From the NCBI GenBank assembly GCA_024220505.1, contig JAKZZE010000025.1, positions 682,001 to 746,000 of the forward strand: 64,000 nucleotides of DNA, read 5' to 3'. Both the position numbers and the translations under genes were made by a program. The notes beneath the pieces were generated by a model, which saw only the letters and a list, made by a program, of their open reading frames with translations, had not been told where the DNA came from and ran no database searches. Below, piece by piece: positions 1 through 10,844 of the stretch. Every line of letters begins with the position of its first letter. Position 1 is the first letter of the stretch. The stretch is from Rhizopus arrhizus. Lineage: Eukaryota > Mucoromycota > Mucoromycetes > Mucorales > Rhizopodaceae.

Positions 1-15
1 AGATGTTTTCTTTAG

Positions 16-111
16 TCTTTATTAACATATAACCCAGTATCACGAATATCTGCCATAAGAGCAGAAGAACACCCATTTTTCTATGAAGACATCTCGCTAT
101 TAGAAGTTTAG
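16..111 (+). CDS. 3' terminal exon of a CMGC-like protein kinase (partial)
   Basis: After a TTTAG acceptor at the window edge, an open frame of 31 codons ends at TAG (109-111). It reads like the extreme C-terminal end of a serine/threonine kinase catalytic domain: Leu-Leu-Thr-Tyr-Asn-Pro, then Ser-Arg-Ile-Ser-Ala, then Glu-His-Pro-Phe-Phe. This is the usual D/N-P-x-x-R-I-S/T-A-x-x-A-x-x-H-P-F-F signature of subdomain XI in CDK/MAPK-type kinases, and the conserved Arg of that subdomain is present. The rest of the gene lies upstream of the window, so the subfamily cannot be named. The assignment rests on this short motif only. Confidence 0.6.
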   Translation, partial: SLLTYNPVSRISAIRAEEHPFFYEDISLLEV

Positions 112-1962
112 AATCGAGCATTCTTCTTCCCATTTGCTAACACTATTGCATTTTTATCTGTTTGCACCACTCAAGCAATTACTTTGGCATATATTTATAT
201 ATAAAAAACGAACACTGTAATAATAATAAAAAAAGGGCATCGTATATATCATTTTCAACCAATAAATGTAAGAAAGAGAGCTATTTTAATAATAAAACAA
301 ACAGTGTAGACAGGGAAGGTAGCTCATTTGGCAGCAAAGTTGTACGAAAACTAAGTAAAAGCGTTTCTTCTTGATCAATTTTATTGTTACAATACATTTC
401 AATTTATTAAGGACCAAAGATTGATTAAAAAAGATAAAATATAATGCAAAACAAATAGTTGTCCAATTGTATTGGGTTGATAATATTCTATTTGGAGTTT
501 AGCATGTTATTATTGGAGTAAAAAATTGACGCAAGATAATGATACTATCTTTGATATAAATACATTAAAAACATTTCTTAAGTAAGCATTTGTGCATTAT
601 AGAAAGGAATTAGTGTAAGTAATAACCTATTATAAAGCTCCAAGCTCGGTATTTTTGTGTTATGCATTGTTTTATATATTCTCACTCTAGCCCCTTCTGT
701 ACGTTCTATTTTTCATTCTCATTGGTATAAAAAGCATTAGATATGATACTCGTTTAATATTCTTTATTCGTACGACAACTATTTAAACAAAAGAAACAAT
801 ATATCTAAGCCTTTTTTTTTTTGAAAAGCGCAAGTACCTTGGTTTTTATCCTATTTCTCTCTTAATACGGTGCCTGCTCCAAGCTAAGCAAATTCTGTAC
901 AAATTCATCTTTTGCTTACATAACTACAGTTCAAAGTATTGGCCAAAATGTCTTTGTTAAAGCTCTAGTCTATATGTTTCTAGTCACACTGTTAATAGAT
1001 GCTACTAAGTAGCAATTCTATTTTTTTTTATCACAATTTTTTTTTCTTTCTTGAATATATCTTCTTTTAAGCGAGCTGACTGGGCTTTTATGCCTTCTCT
1101 GAAAAACGTTCACTACTGGTTAGCGTCTTCCAAGACCAGAAGACATATATTTTCCACCAATTTAAACATATCAGCATACTTAATTTTTGCTGCTGTCTAT
1201 GAACATGAGGTAAATCCATTAAGAGGGATAATAGGAGCATTCGATAGAAATTGGAACGCTGATGTTACATCTGGATATTAGTATTGTTCATTACTATGCT
1301 CAGTATTCTTTTTCTTTTCTTTTTTTCTCATATAACAGTCAGGCATTTATTTTTAATTATGTTCGTTACTAACAAATTGTAAAGAAATTCGTTTTCTGTA
1401 AAAGCAATAGAAATAACGATTATTAATAGTGTTCCCAAAAATACTATGCGCAATAGGATTGAGCTTGGTTTAGTCTTTCTTACGGCACAACTACTTGTTT
1501 AAATTGATACGGCCAATGATATGTTTATATATATGTGCATTATTATTTCTGTTACTGAATTAAAACCTACTTTATATACAATATTATATAATCTTCATTA
1601 AGACACACCGATGCAGCCTATATTGCTTCTTGTTAATAAACAACTGCTAGAAAAGGACGCTAAGCGTGACACATCAAGTTTAAAAAAAAAATCGAGCCCT
1701 TGCCTTTTTTTTTACAGCTATAGATTTCACTAGAAGCTGAAAGTTGGTTAATAGACTTTAAATTGAACGCATAGAGCAATGAAAGATAAGCATTTATATA
1801 AGAAATATAGATAATACCAAATGTACTTGATAAATTATTTTTATGGATGACCACTAATTCTATTAGAAGATAAATAATCTACTGTTAATGGGTATAAAAG
1901 ATGAAGTTATATTCTCGATTTATACTTTAATGAGTTGTTGACCTAAAGAACTATTAAATTGA
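112..1962. other. AT-rich stretch with no recognisable gene
   Basis: The stretch holds many short T tracts and short ORFs without recognisable motifs. The longest are 70 codons ending near 374 and 76 codons at 1051-1281, both plus strand. I see no tRNA, no convincing splice-linked exons and no terminal repeats. It may contain the 3' UTR of the kinase gene at the left edge plus intergenic DNA. Confidence 0.4.
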
Positions 1963-1979
1963 TCTCTCTCTCTCTCTCT

Positions 1980-2037
<58 letters not shown>
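1963..2037. repeat. (TC)n dinucleotide tract followed by a 55-nt poly(T) run
   Basis: Ten TC dinucleotides are followed by an uninterrupted T run reaching 2037. Read on the minus strand, this is a poly(A) tract followed by (GA)n, directly abutting the truncated transposase frame at 2038. Confidence 0.9.
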
Positions 2038-2040
<3 letters not shown>

Positions 2041-3030
2041 AACAGCCTTTGGCTTACGAATTGTGAGATAAATTACTCCCTTTTCACAAATAGCACCAAT
2101 TATTGATACTGTAATGCCTCTATTTGCAGAAATTATTGTTTTAGCAGGCATTCTCTTCTTGAATCTACCAAAGTTTCTACGAATATCCATGTTAAAACCT
2201 GCCTCATCAATGAAAACACAATTTTTTTTTACACCAATTCATGTTTTCATCACTTTTCTACTCAAGAACCCTGTCTCTACGTATTTGGAGATTACCAAGA
2301 GTAGTTCTTGAAGATACAACTGCTTCTAGTTTCTTGAGAGTTAAAGAAGCATGTGAGACGAGATGTCTGTGAAGGCTTGATAATGTAATTGATTGAATTT
2401 CGCTAAAAGCCTCAAATAGTGCATCTCTTGCCTGCCAGAGTACAGCTCGTGGATTCTTCTCATAAAACATACATATGAATTTGATGTGATGAGGCTGAAG
2501 TTTTCTTTCTCAACTTACTCGCTGCTTTCTACCACCTGGCAAGCGTTTTTCATCATCTTCCTTATAAGCTTTTACATAGTTTTGAGCTGTTCGCTCAACA
2601 ATTCCAGCAATTGCACCTGCTTTTCTTGCAGAAAGCCCTTCTTCAATAACAAGGTCAAGAAGCTCCTGTACTTGCTCAGGTGAGTAGGTTCTATACGCTC
2701 CTTGTGTCTTTTTTTTTATATAACTTTTTTTCTAGACTTCTTCAAGTCATTCTGAATGTCCACAATAATTGGTTGTTCTTCTACTTTTGAATGGTTCTCA
2801 TTCTCCAAGGTCTGACGATAAACCTGATAGCTCTTTAAATTCAAAAGCTTTTTGACTGCTGATTCAGGCACACTATCATCTTTACTTGGTCCTTTTCAGT
2901 GATGCCGTTCTAATTCTGTTGTTTGGTACAAGTCATTTATATTATCAACTTCCATTGATTCATACTTTGGAATCTTGGCGAAAAAATTAAAACAGTGCAT
3001 ATACTCATCTGGTACGCCGTAAATAGACAT
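2038..3030 (-). pseudogene. Decayed, 3'-truncated Tc1/mariner-like transposase
   Basis: The minus-strand translation starts near 3030 (Met-Ser-Ile-Tyr-Gly-Val). It runs through a homeodomain-like helix-turn-helix (Tyr-Ser-Pro-Glu-Gln-Val-Gln-Glu-Leu ... Ala-Arg-Lys-Ala-Gly-Ala-Ile), then a second HTH-like segment (2258-2470). It reaches the first catalytic motif of the DDE domain, Cys-Val-Phe-Ile-Asp-Glu-Ala-Gly-Phe, close to 2220. Several in-frame stops and frameshifts separate these blocks. The frame stops at the poly(A)/(GA)n tract (1963-2037), so the second Asp and the Glu of the catalytic triad are absent. It resembles the better preserved element at 55.1-56.4 kb in domain order. It is non-functional as it stands. 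Confidence 0.75.
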
Positions 3031-3219
3031 TTTGTAGTGAAGTAAAGCAAAATTGAAAAATACACCATCCGCAAAATAAAAATAAACTATGACCGCGCAT
3101 TTTACTGCCGGTGAAAGACGGTTCTAATCCTATCGAGATACCCTCTAGATTGACCATCTCGAAATATGGCCTCCCATAGGATCGGTATTCTTTCGTTGCT
3201 GCTGTTGTTGTTGGCCTTA

Positions 3220-4320
3220 TGAGTATTGACACAATTCCTTACAAATATCCATTGGTCATCTTGGATGAGGAGCTGCATAACGGTACTTTGTGCTTCTGTT
3301 TACCGCTGTTATGCAGCATCCAATGACAGGAAAGATGCTGTGGTTAGTACTGGGGAAGGCGAACGTTGTATTGATGACGGTGATGATGATGCCAATTGTT
3401 TGTGCCTTTTTTGGAAGGCTAAGAGAAGCGCAGACGCAGCAGTAAGCTAGGCCAATACTTGAGCCCTCGTGCTCGCATCAGGAACAGTGGTTTGCAAGCA
3501 TGCAAACTCTTGGCTAATATGGTTGTTTGTACGTTGAAAAACGTCAAGATAGCCTTCAAGGGCATCATTATCATCAACGTCCTAGTCTTCGTAGATTCGT
3601 CTCGCAATACCGTACAACATTTGCACAGTTGCATCAGTTCTGAATGGATTGACAGCCAATGATCTATGTCTGCCGGTTAAAAACAAGGATAGGCTGACCA
3701 GTGGGTGTAACGGAAGTTGCTGCAAGCTTGTACTGATGGAACTGTGATCTATCAGATAACATGTTTGAGTCCAACTTTCTTTACGATACTTCAATAAAAA
3801 GGCATGCTTTCGAGAAACCCTGCAATTCAGCATAGTGTGGTGTCTGATTTGGGAGATGGCAAAAATCATCACTATTGGTACAATATTGTATTGTAAGAAC
3901 AACTGTTGGAAGTATGACATAACTCGAAATATAAATTGCAAGTCAACAGTGTGTTGTACCTCCACAATCACCGGAGGAAAGCGTTCTGAAGTATTTTGGA
4001 GAGGGCATGTACACAATGTCCGTAATTTTACTGTTGGACTATTGTGGCGGCAATGGGCAATAATTATCTTTGCCTCTAAACCTATTCAGAGAAATTACAA
4101 ATCAAGCAGAAGTTAGATTCACTCTTTCCATTTATAAACCTCCTCAATGTCAAATTCATCCTTCTCTGCACTTATTAGTACTTACCAATCAAAGCTTCAT
4201 TAATAATATTAAGGGCAGCTTTGACTTGCAGTACATGTTTAGACATGATTTTGTTCCTGGAAGTCTATTAGCAGGCAGCTCGAAAGATAAAAGGAATTCT
4301 TTAAACAACCATACATTGTA
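3220..4320 (-). pseudogene. Decayed unidentified ORF, possible PD-(D/E)XK-like remnant
   Basis: A minus-strand frame of 144 codons (3582-4016) can be extended both ways through a few in-frame stops. Upstream there is a short segment beginning Met-Ser-Lys-His-Val-Leu (about 4310). Downstream the frame continues past TAG as an acidic then alanine-rich stretch to about 3450. The central part holds Cys-x-Cys-Pro, then Pro-Pro-Val-Ile-Val-Glu-Val-Gln, then a predicted helix (Arg-Val-Met-Ser-Tyr-Phe), then a hydrophobic strand (Ile-Val-Pro-Ile-Val-Met-Ile-Phe-Ala-Ile). That order (strand with Glu-x-Gln, helix, strand) is reminiscent of PD-(D/E)XK nuclease folds such as PDDEXK_2, but I do not recognise the family. 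It lies immediately upstream of the broken transposase. Confidence 0.3.
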
Positions 4321-4330
4321 GCAGCCACAT

Positions 4331-7080
4331 CTCGATGAATGTTTTTGATTTATCAATTACTTTACTCGCAGATACATACTTTTACTGACAACAATATATA
4401 AAATACCGTTCTCTTTACCTATCAACATTTCTCAATATATTTTTGTTCAAAGAAACACTCCTAAATATGCTAACGAACATTTGGCCAATATCCAGCTTGC
4501 AGACGAAATGGAATTGAACGCTTGGTTTATCAATGTTGCCAATTGGATCAAACACCAGAGATCATGCTAATAAGAGGAATGCTACTGCTGTTTCTCGTAT
4601 GTCGAAAGAGGAATTGAGTGCCTGTATGTTGCCAAAGAAGATGCGATACTTCATACGTGAACACGGTAAAACAAGAACGGTAAAGAAGCAATCAATGTGT
4701 CAGTATCAGAAAGCTTACCTTCTGACGAAGCATCTGAATCAAATGAATTAACTATTAAAAAAAAGGAGAGTAACCAAGGAGCTTTCCATTAAGTCTTTTA
4801 AGTTGGTAAAAAGTTGCGACTGCTAAAATATACGGTTGTTTAGATATTCCAAAACTTCCTCATTCAAGTCGTACAGTTACCCCTTCGATCCTTCGTTGGC
4901 CAACTATATGTTCAATACTATTTGAAGTGAATCATCTTTACAGCCATATAGACACTTGTACCAGGCCTCTACACGGTCAGCTCCTTCTAAATTGGCTCTT
5001 AAATCATTAAGAATGTTACTATTTTCCAAATACTGTTCTATTGACTTTTTTTATCTTTGATACCGAAGGGTTTTTTAGCCTCACTTTACTTTATTTCATA
5101 TTGAACTAGTCCAGGCGAATAGATGTGATAAACTCCCTACGCTCAAACGGACTTCGTAGATAAATAATCTTTAAATTTTTTTTTTGATGCGCTTGTACGT
5201 TTAAGTTTTATTTCTATATATGTGAGTTATAAATAGCTTGTTATGTTTAAAATAATTGTTATTTAAAAGTGGCTTTAGATAGCAACAAGTGATTGAACAA
5301 GATAATATAGATTAAGATAAACAAGAGTTGATTAACCAAAGTGATTATTTTGAAGGCGACAAGTAGACCAACCAGTAAGAATATGTAAAGCAAAATGTTT
5401 TTTTTAGTGCCTCTAGGACGCCCCAGTCACATATCGCTTCCCCTGCTCAAGTTACGCGGCGAGTTTGCCCACCTGGAATGGTACGGAATGTTATCCCATA
5501 TAGCCTGTTTCGGGTCTAATGGGTCCACTAAGCCAAGAAGCAACAACTCGGTCAGCCTTAAGCTACAGCGTGAATGCTGCAAACTGTTTGCTACTTGAAT
5601 TGTTTACCCACCTAACGCTTCAAGGTACCAGACTATCAGGCCAAGAGCTCTTGATGTAAAAAGATATATTTGGAGAAGGGGCAAGACAAAACACATGCAG
5701 CACATATCTTACAAAGAGAGTCAGTGATTGTATAGAGAACAAGCGCACCAAAAAAATAAAGAAGGATATTTGTTTTGTAGCATCAGTAACTAAATGTATG
5801 TAGTCAGTTCAGTGTCTAATCATTATTATCTTTTCTAAATCATTTTACTTTTAGCCATTTGATTTCATAGGAGCAGTGTAGCGAGATAGATTATGGAAGC
5901 ACCAAAAGCAAAAGAGAGATTGATAAGAGAGCATTCAGACCATCATCAGTTAGAAAGAAGAGGATTCAAGCCATTAGTTTTAGAGAGAAGAGTATTTGAT
6001 TTGATAAAGAAAGAAAGCAAAAAAAAGTAAGGAAAAAAAGCTCTTTAAATAACTTTACTTGAGGGGTCGGGCCATTTTTTGTTTATTTTCCAAGAATTCT
6101 TTCTTTTTCAACTGCAAAGGAACGATAAAAGGGAGAAAATAATGTTCTAAACTGACTGATAAACAAAAGAATAAAGAAAAAAACGTAAAACCATTTTCTT
6201 TGTTTACAATCATTATTCTCTTTATTGATTTATTATAAAAACAACAAGAAAGGGATACAAGTCATAATCTATGTTTGAAGGAATAGAATCTTTTTCTCTT
6301 TTTAACTAACCTCAAGTTATATGAAAAGACATTACTTTTTTTTTGGCTTGTTTGTACAACTCTTTTTTTTTCTGCATGAATTTCACATGAAACACTAACT
6401 ATTTATATTTATTCTTTTTTATCCACTTTCAAGTATATACAAAGCCAAAATAAAACTTGTATTTGATCTTATATGTTTTCTTATATTAGTATTATAACCT
6501 CATAGAATATATTTTAGATGAAAGGAATAATATTCATTAAAAAAAAAGGAATCAAATGTAACGTTCGCTTCCGTGTGTAACCCTCGTGGAATACCAATTC
6601 AGACAAATAAATAATAAAGCCAAAAGTAAAGTAGTATTCTTTTTTAATAGTATTTTTTAAAAATAAAAGCCAAAAAATAAGAATAAAAAAAAGGTAAATT
6701 AATAATGAATTTTGAGAAGGGGAAGCCATTAGATGCTAATTAGTTTTATCCATATAGGACATGCATAAAAAAACCTGATTGTTTGTGTTACTCTTTTCAG
6801 GCTAATAGAAAATAACTATGATGTATGTATGTAAATAAAGGATGAGTATGATTTAAGCAAAAGCACACGATCCAAAAAATAAAAAAAAAGGAAAAAAGGA
6901 GATAGGAGATTACTTGTAATTGGAATCTTGCCTCATCCTAAAATGAAAGTAACTTGGTTTGCTGTTTAATATAAATTGATTTTCAATTAAGGATCAATAT
7001 AATTCAATTTGTCAGTTAATACTCAAAGCTTGATTATTATTTTTTATTATTATAGCTAAGAGTGTTATTAAAAATACGGC
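4331..7080. other. Gene-poor AT-rich stretch
   Basis: No gene is supported. Short plus-strand ORFs at 4533-4751 (72 codons) and 5395-5598 (67 codons) have no recognisable domain. The first continues in a second frame with a short acidic segment near 4690-4750, so it may be another decayed gene. Many A or T runs occur; no terminal repeats were found. Confidence 0.35.
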
Positions 7081-7140
7081 ATGTCATCTTAATCTATTCA
7101 AGTTCATTGACAACATTTTTCAATTCAATTTCCTTTTAGA

Positions 7141-7639
7141 GAGGATGCTTCATACGGCTATGCTGCACCCAAACAGAGACTTTGCTATGCCCAAGTGGCA
7201 GATTTGAAACATCTAAATCGCCGTTTTGTAAATCTTAAATTGCGGCTGACTCAAGCCAGGAAAGTAGGTTCCTATCCTTTCTTTCATTCCAATAGTATAA
7301 AATGAGTAGTACTTTTTCTATGAAAACGGTCATAGAAAGATAAGATATAAGAATGAAGAAAAAGCGGCAAACTGGGAAGAAAATGTTGATCTCTTCAGCA
7401 TTAGAGCCTTAATGATGTTAAGTTGTTATAATATGTCTCAGAATCCAATTCCTGAAAGCGTTACTGATCAGTTTGATGTGCAGATGGAGGAATTTGCTGA
7501 GGATATTGCAGCTGAAGAAAAATTGAAGAAGCAAAAAAAAAAGGTCTATTCAAAGAAACAGCGCCCTCTCTTTTACTATTTTAATAGAATTAAGCTATGG
7601 GAGGCAGCTCCTTCAGGTAGAATGGCAATAACAGTGTAG
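7141..7639 (+). other. Unidentified coding-like fragments
   Basis: Two plus-strand segments look coding but cannot be assigned. One begins at 7141 and ends in Ala-Arg-Lys just before a GTAGGT donor near 7265. The other is a 75-codon frame (7412-7639) with a Glu/Lys-rich middle and a C-terminal Tyr-Tyr-Phe-Asn-Arg stretch. They may be two exons of one gene, with an intron of about 130 nt between them. No motif was recognised. Confidence 0.25.
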
Positions 7640-7960
7640 AGTACTGCTCAAATTTGGGTAAAATGACTTAAAGGCCCAAGCTAAAACATGTAGCAAGAAA
7701 TATCTAGTAAACACTGAGAGAGTATACAAGTCCAACTGCTCATGCCCTCATGTCTTATATAGTTATTGTTGGCGTTCTGTTTCATGTTTTCTTTGGCTAT
7801 AAAAAGCCTTTATTTTATTACCCTTCTAAAAGAACTCAAATACCAGTCAAGGTATAACCTTTTGTTATTAATCAATATACTCAAAATCTCAGTAAGTAAA
7901 TTATTTGCTAGAAAATTTTATGGTTATTCAGTACACTTTTAATAAATAACCATAAACATA

Positions 7961-8890
7961 ATGATCTTTCCAGAGAACCTCAAAGCTTTTACAACGAACA
8001 TTAAAACAGAAGAGGACAAAGAGTATTGGACTTTTGAAAACTATCTGAACGATACGCAGTGATCATAATAAGAGCACCTTAAAACAAGTAAATGCCATTT
8101 ATCGCCACTATTTGGACGGTTTACAACGTCCCCAACAAGCAGGCGTACCAAGAGAAATAAAACAATGCATATAAACCCTTCAAAAGGAGCAAAGGTACTC
8201 AACTGCTGAGCTAAATAAATTTATATCAACCTTCAATCGAGCATCATCCAGTCAATCACCAACAAGCTTAAATCAGATTACTATATATATTGGAAACAAT
8301 AATAGCTATCAAAGAGTGAAGAGAAAGATGAAGATAATAGACGACGACGAAGATAGATGAAGATGGGAAAGGAAAAGAAGTTGAGGATAGGTCCAGCAAG
8401 AATAAAGTGTATCTTTATGATATGGATGTATGGAGCAATTGGATAAGCTTTTTGGAAAGTAGCAAGAGAAATGATGACATTAATCAGTACAGATACAGTG
8501 TCTCAGTTGCTACATCCTAGCTAAGCGATCCCTCTGTTGGCTAATGAATTTTTCTATGTAATAGTCCCGAGAGGCATGGTGTGATTCGTTGTGGGAAAGG
8601 CATCTCCTCTGAGCCAAATATACCTAAGGAGTTATATAAGAAGTATAGCAAAGCAAGAGAGGATGCAGAGGAATATGTTATGCCAATCGAATGCCAAACT
8701 TATATAGAATCTGCTATTAACAACGTACGTTATTGCTTGTACGAACTACTTGTGCCAAATACTTACTTTTTTCTTATTCTAATTTCTAGAGCTCTTTTGA
8801 AGACTTTGAAGAAAAAATTAGGAGCTTTCCTGTTTCAGCAGTGTCATGTTTTGACATGTCAATAAGATACAGTTTTATTGTTCTAGACTA
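7961..8890 (+). pseudogene. Decayed unidentified multi-exon gene
   Basis: Plus-strand fragments in changing frames look like one decayed gene. An ATG near 7961 starts Met-Ile-Phe-Pro-Glu-Asn; a segment at 8065-8290 has stops, and an Asp-rich segment lies near 8330. A cleaner exon at about 8560-8726 contains Ile-Arg-Cys-Gly-Lys-Gly-Ile. A likely intron (GTACGT at about 8727, TTTCTAG near 8790) leads to a last exon ending Phe-Asp-Met-Ser-Ile-Arg-Tyr before a TAA at about 8889. At least three in-frame stops disrupt it. The last 45 nt belong to a repeat that recurs at 58.06 kb. The family was not recognised. Confidence 0.3.
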
Positions 8891-9135
8891 AATCATTACA
8901 AATGAATTTGAACAAGAATAAATCCTAATAATTAGTGATTGCCTTGAATAATATGTTTCAGTTAATATCTAGACAGTTTATTACTATGAAATCCTCTTAC
9001 ATATCAAGTTATATCAGTCTGGGACTATATCTTTACAAATGAGTTTGAATAAGAATAGATTCTGATGATTAGTAGCTATCCTGAATAATATGTTTTAGTT
9101 TATACCTAGATGATTTGTTGTTAACATTTTATAAA
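8846..9135. repeat. Dispersed repeat, two tandem divergent copies (third copy at 58.06 kb)
   Basis: Copy 1 begins with the palindrome-containing TGTCATGTTTTGACATG and continues through GACTAAATC, ACAAATGAATTTGAA, AAGAATA and a conserved AT-rich tail to about 8990. Copy 2 (about 9018-9135) repeats the same string order: ATCTTTACAAATGAG, TTTGAATAAGAATAGAT, then a tail. Copy 3 is at 58057-58225 and matches both in the ATCTTTACAAATGAG core. The unit is roughly 130 nt. Alignment was done by eye. Confidence 0.75.
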
Positions 9136-9546
9136 ATATTCTTATACATGCCAAATCATTGGGTATAACTGTTTTTTATCATCTGATTTCAGGATCTGCT
9201 CAAACTAATATAAATAGCCTGGAAATCTTTCTTTAATAAAAGTATTAAATTTAGGACTATTGTTCGGCTTCGTTAATTCTTTGTTCTTATTTTTATACTT
9301 AAACCACTTCAAGCCAACAAAGCTCTAAAGAAATGTTTTTATTTTTTACAAAATATCTTCCTTGCTTCGTAAGTATGCTTAACCTTGATCTATACAGCCA
9401 CACCAAATAAATTTTTGGACAAAATATTGAAATAATATAGCATGTAAGTACAAGACCAATCGATACGTGTACGTTTGAGCTTGGGACTTTAGATTGTGAG
9501 AAAAGAAAGCTTCAAGTATTTATTTTAAGAATATATATAATCATTT

Positions 9547-10581
9547 TCAGTATTCTGTTATGCCGCCTTTAGCTTTAGAAACTACTTCATATCGCCTCTT
9601 CATGCTTCAAACTAACCGGTCGGCAAACTCATCATCCAGTTTTACCTACTCTTCTTATAAAGCCATCTTCAATTGCTCCAAATTTTTGACAGATAATATT
9701 TTTCTCTCAATTTGCCTTTCAAGAGCATTCCAGACATGCTCGATGGGGCTCAAATCAGGACTTCGAGCAGGTCAGTACTCAAATCCTCTAATTTGGTGGG
9801 TTTCCATCCATCATCGAGCATAACCAATTATATGATGGGAAGCTCCATCCTCTTGGAAGATAAATTCTCTCTCCTGACACACCATGGCGTCTGTAAACTA
9901 AAGATGAAGCCTATTTGCCAAAATATTGATGTATGTTGCTTGGTCTACAGAACCGGTGTCAATAATTTCTAAAGGTCCGAAACCCTCTCCCCAAAAACAT
10001 CCTCAAACCATACCAGCACCACCACCACCCACCACTTGACTGTAGATACCACATTTCTTTCATGGTGACGCTCTCCTTACTTTCTGAGTACTCTTTTACA
10101 GCGGTTATTGCCTTCCATGCAAAAGCGCAACTCATCAGACTAAATAACGATTCTCCATTGGTCTTTGGCCCAATTGATATGTTCCTTTATCCAGAGAAGC
10201 CAACTTTTGTGGTGACTTGCAGTCAATCTAGGCTTGTGAACTGCTCTGTATGACTTGAGGCTAAGTCAATCGACATATGATCAAAGAGTTTCTATGCAAA
10301 CAAAAACATTCAGCTTTGCTGACTCCATATTTATTTCTTTATAAGAGGTAAAAGGATCCTCTCTAAGTGTCCTCTTCAAACACCTTTCAGTTCTTTCATT
10401 TATTTTCAATGGTCGCCCTGTTTGCTTGCGAGGCAAAGGGCCACCATAATTATCAATTTTGATTTTTATATCTTGCACAGTGGACTTGTTCAAGCCAACA
10501 AGCTCTGCAATTTCTCTAGTCGTGTGATGTGCTCTAAGAAGATAAAAGAAATCTCCCGTGCCTTACTTTCTTTTGTTTCAT
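9547..10581 (-). pseudogene. Decayed full-length Tc1-like transposase
   Basis: The minus-strand translation runs almost the length of a Tc1 transposase (about 340 residues) but carries roughly a dozen stops. Recognisable blocks in order are: HTH (Arg-Glu-Ile-Ala-Glu-Leu-Val-Gly-Leu), GRP-like linker (Gly-Arg-Pro-Leu-Lys-Ile), second HTH and a paired-domain-like segment. The catalytic region follows with a Ser-Asp-Glu block, then Gln-Glu-Asp-Gly-Ala-Ser-His-His, then Ser-Pro-Asp-Leu-Ser-Pro-Ile-Glu-His-Val-Trp-Asn. The order matches DD34E Tc1 enzymes. Several stops sit exactly where Trp or Gln is expected. No terminal inverted repeats were found in about 200 nt on either side. It differs in sequence from the 2-kb and 55-kb transposases. 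Confidence 0.8.
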
Positions 10582-10844
10582 CTTCAGATGTATTTAAAGG
10601 TCGTGTGCAATCTACAGAGATTCGAGCTATGTGACGATTTGGGATTTTAATAAATAAAAATATAAAAGATGATAAAAATATATTATTCTATTTCTTTCAT
10701 TATATTTAAAAAGTATTTATATGTTTACAATAGCAGTAATGGAGTGATCGAAACTATTAAATAGTAGATTGGGATACTATTGATCAAGAAAGTAACGCGC
10801 TTTCTTTTGCGTGGTCTTTATCTCGGATTCGTTACAACAAGTCA

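Noticed and set aside
9300..10800. Terminal inverted repeats of the 9.5-10.6 kb Tc1 relic
   Set aside because: A short match (TTCAAGCCAACAA near 9308 and 10488) is a direct repeat and lies inside the coding region; no inverted pair was found.
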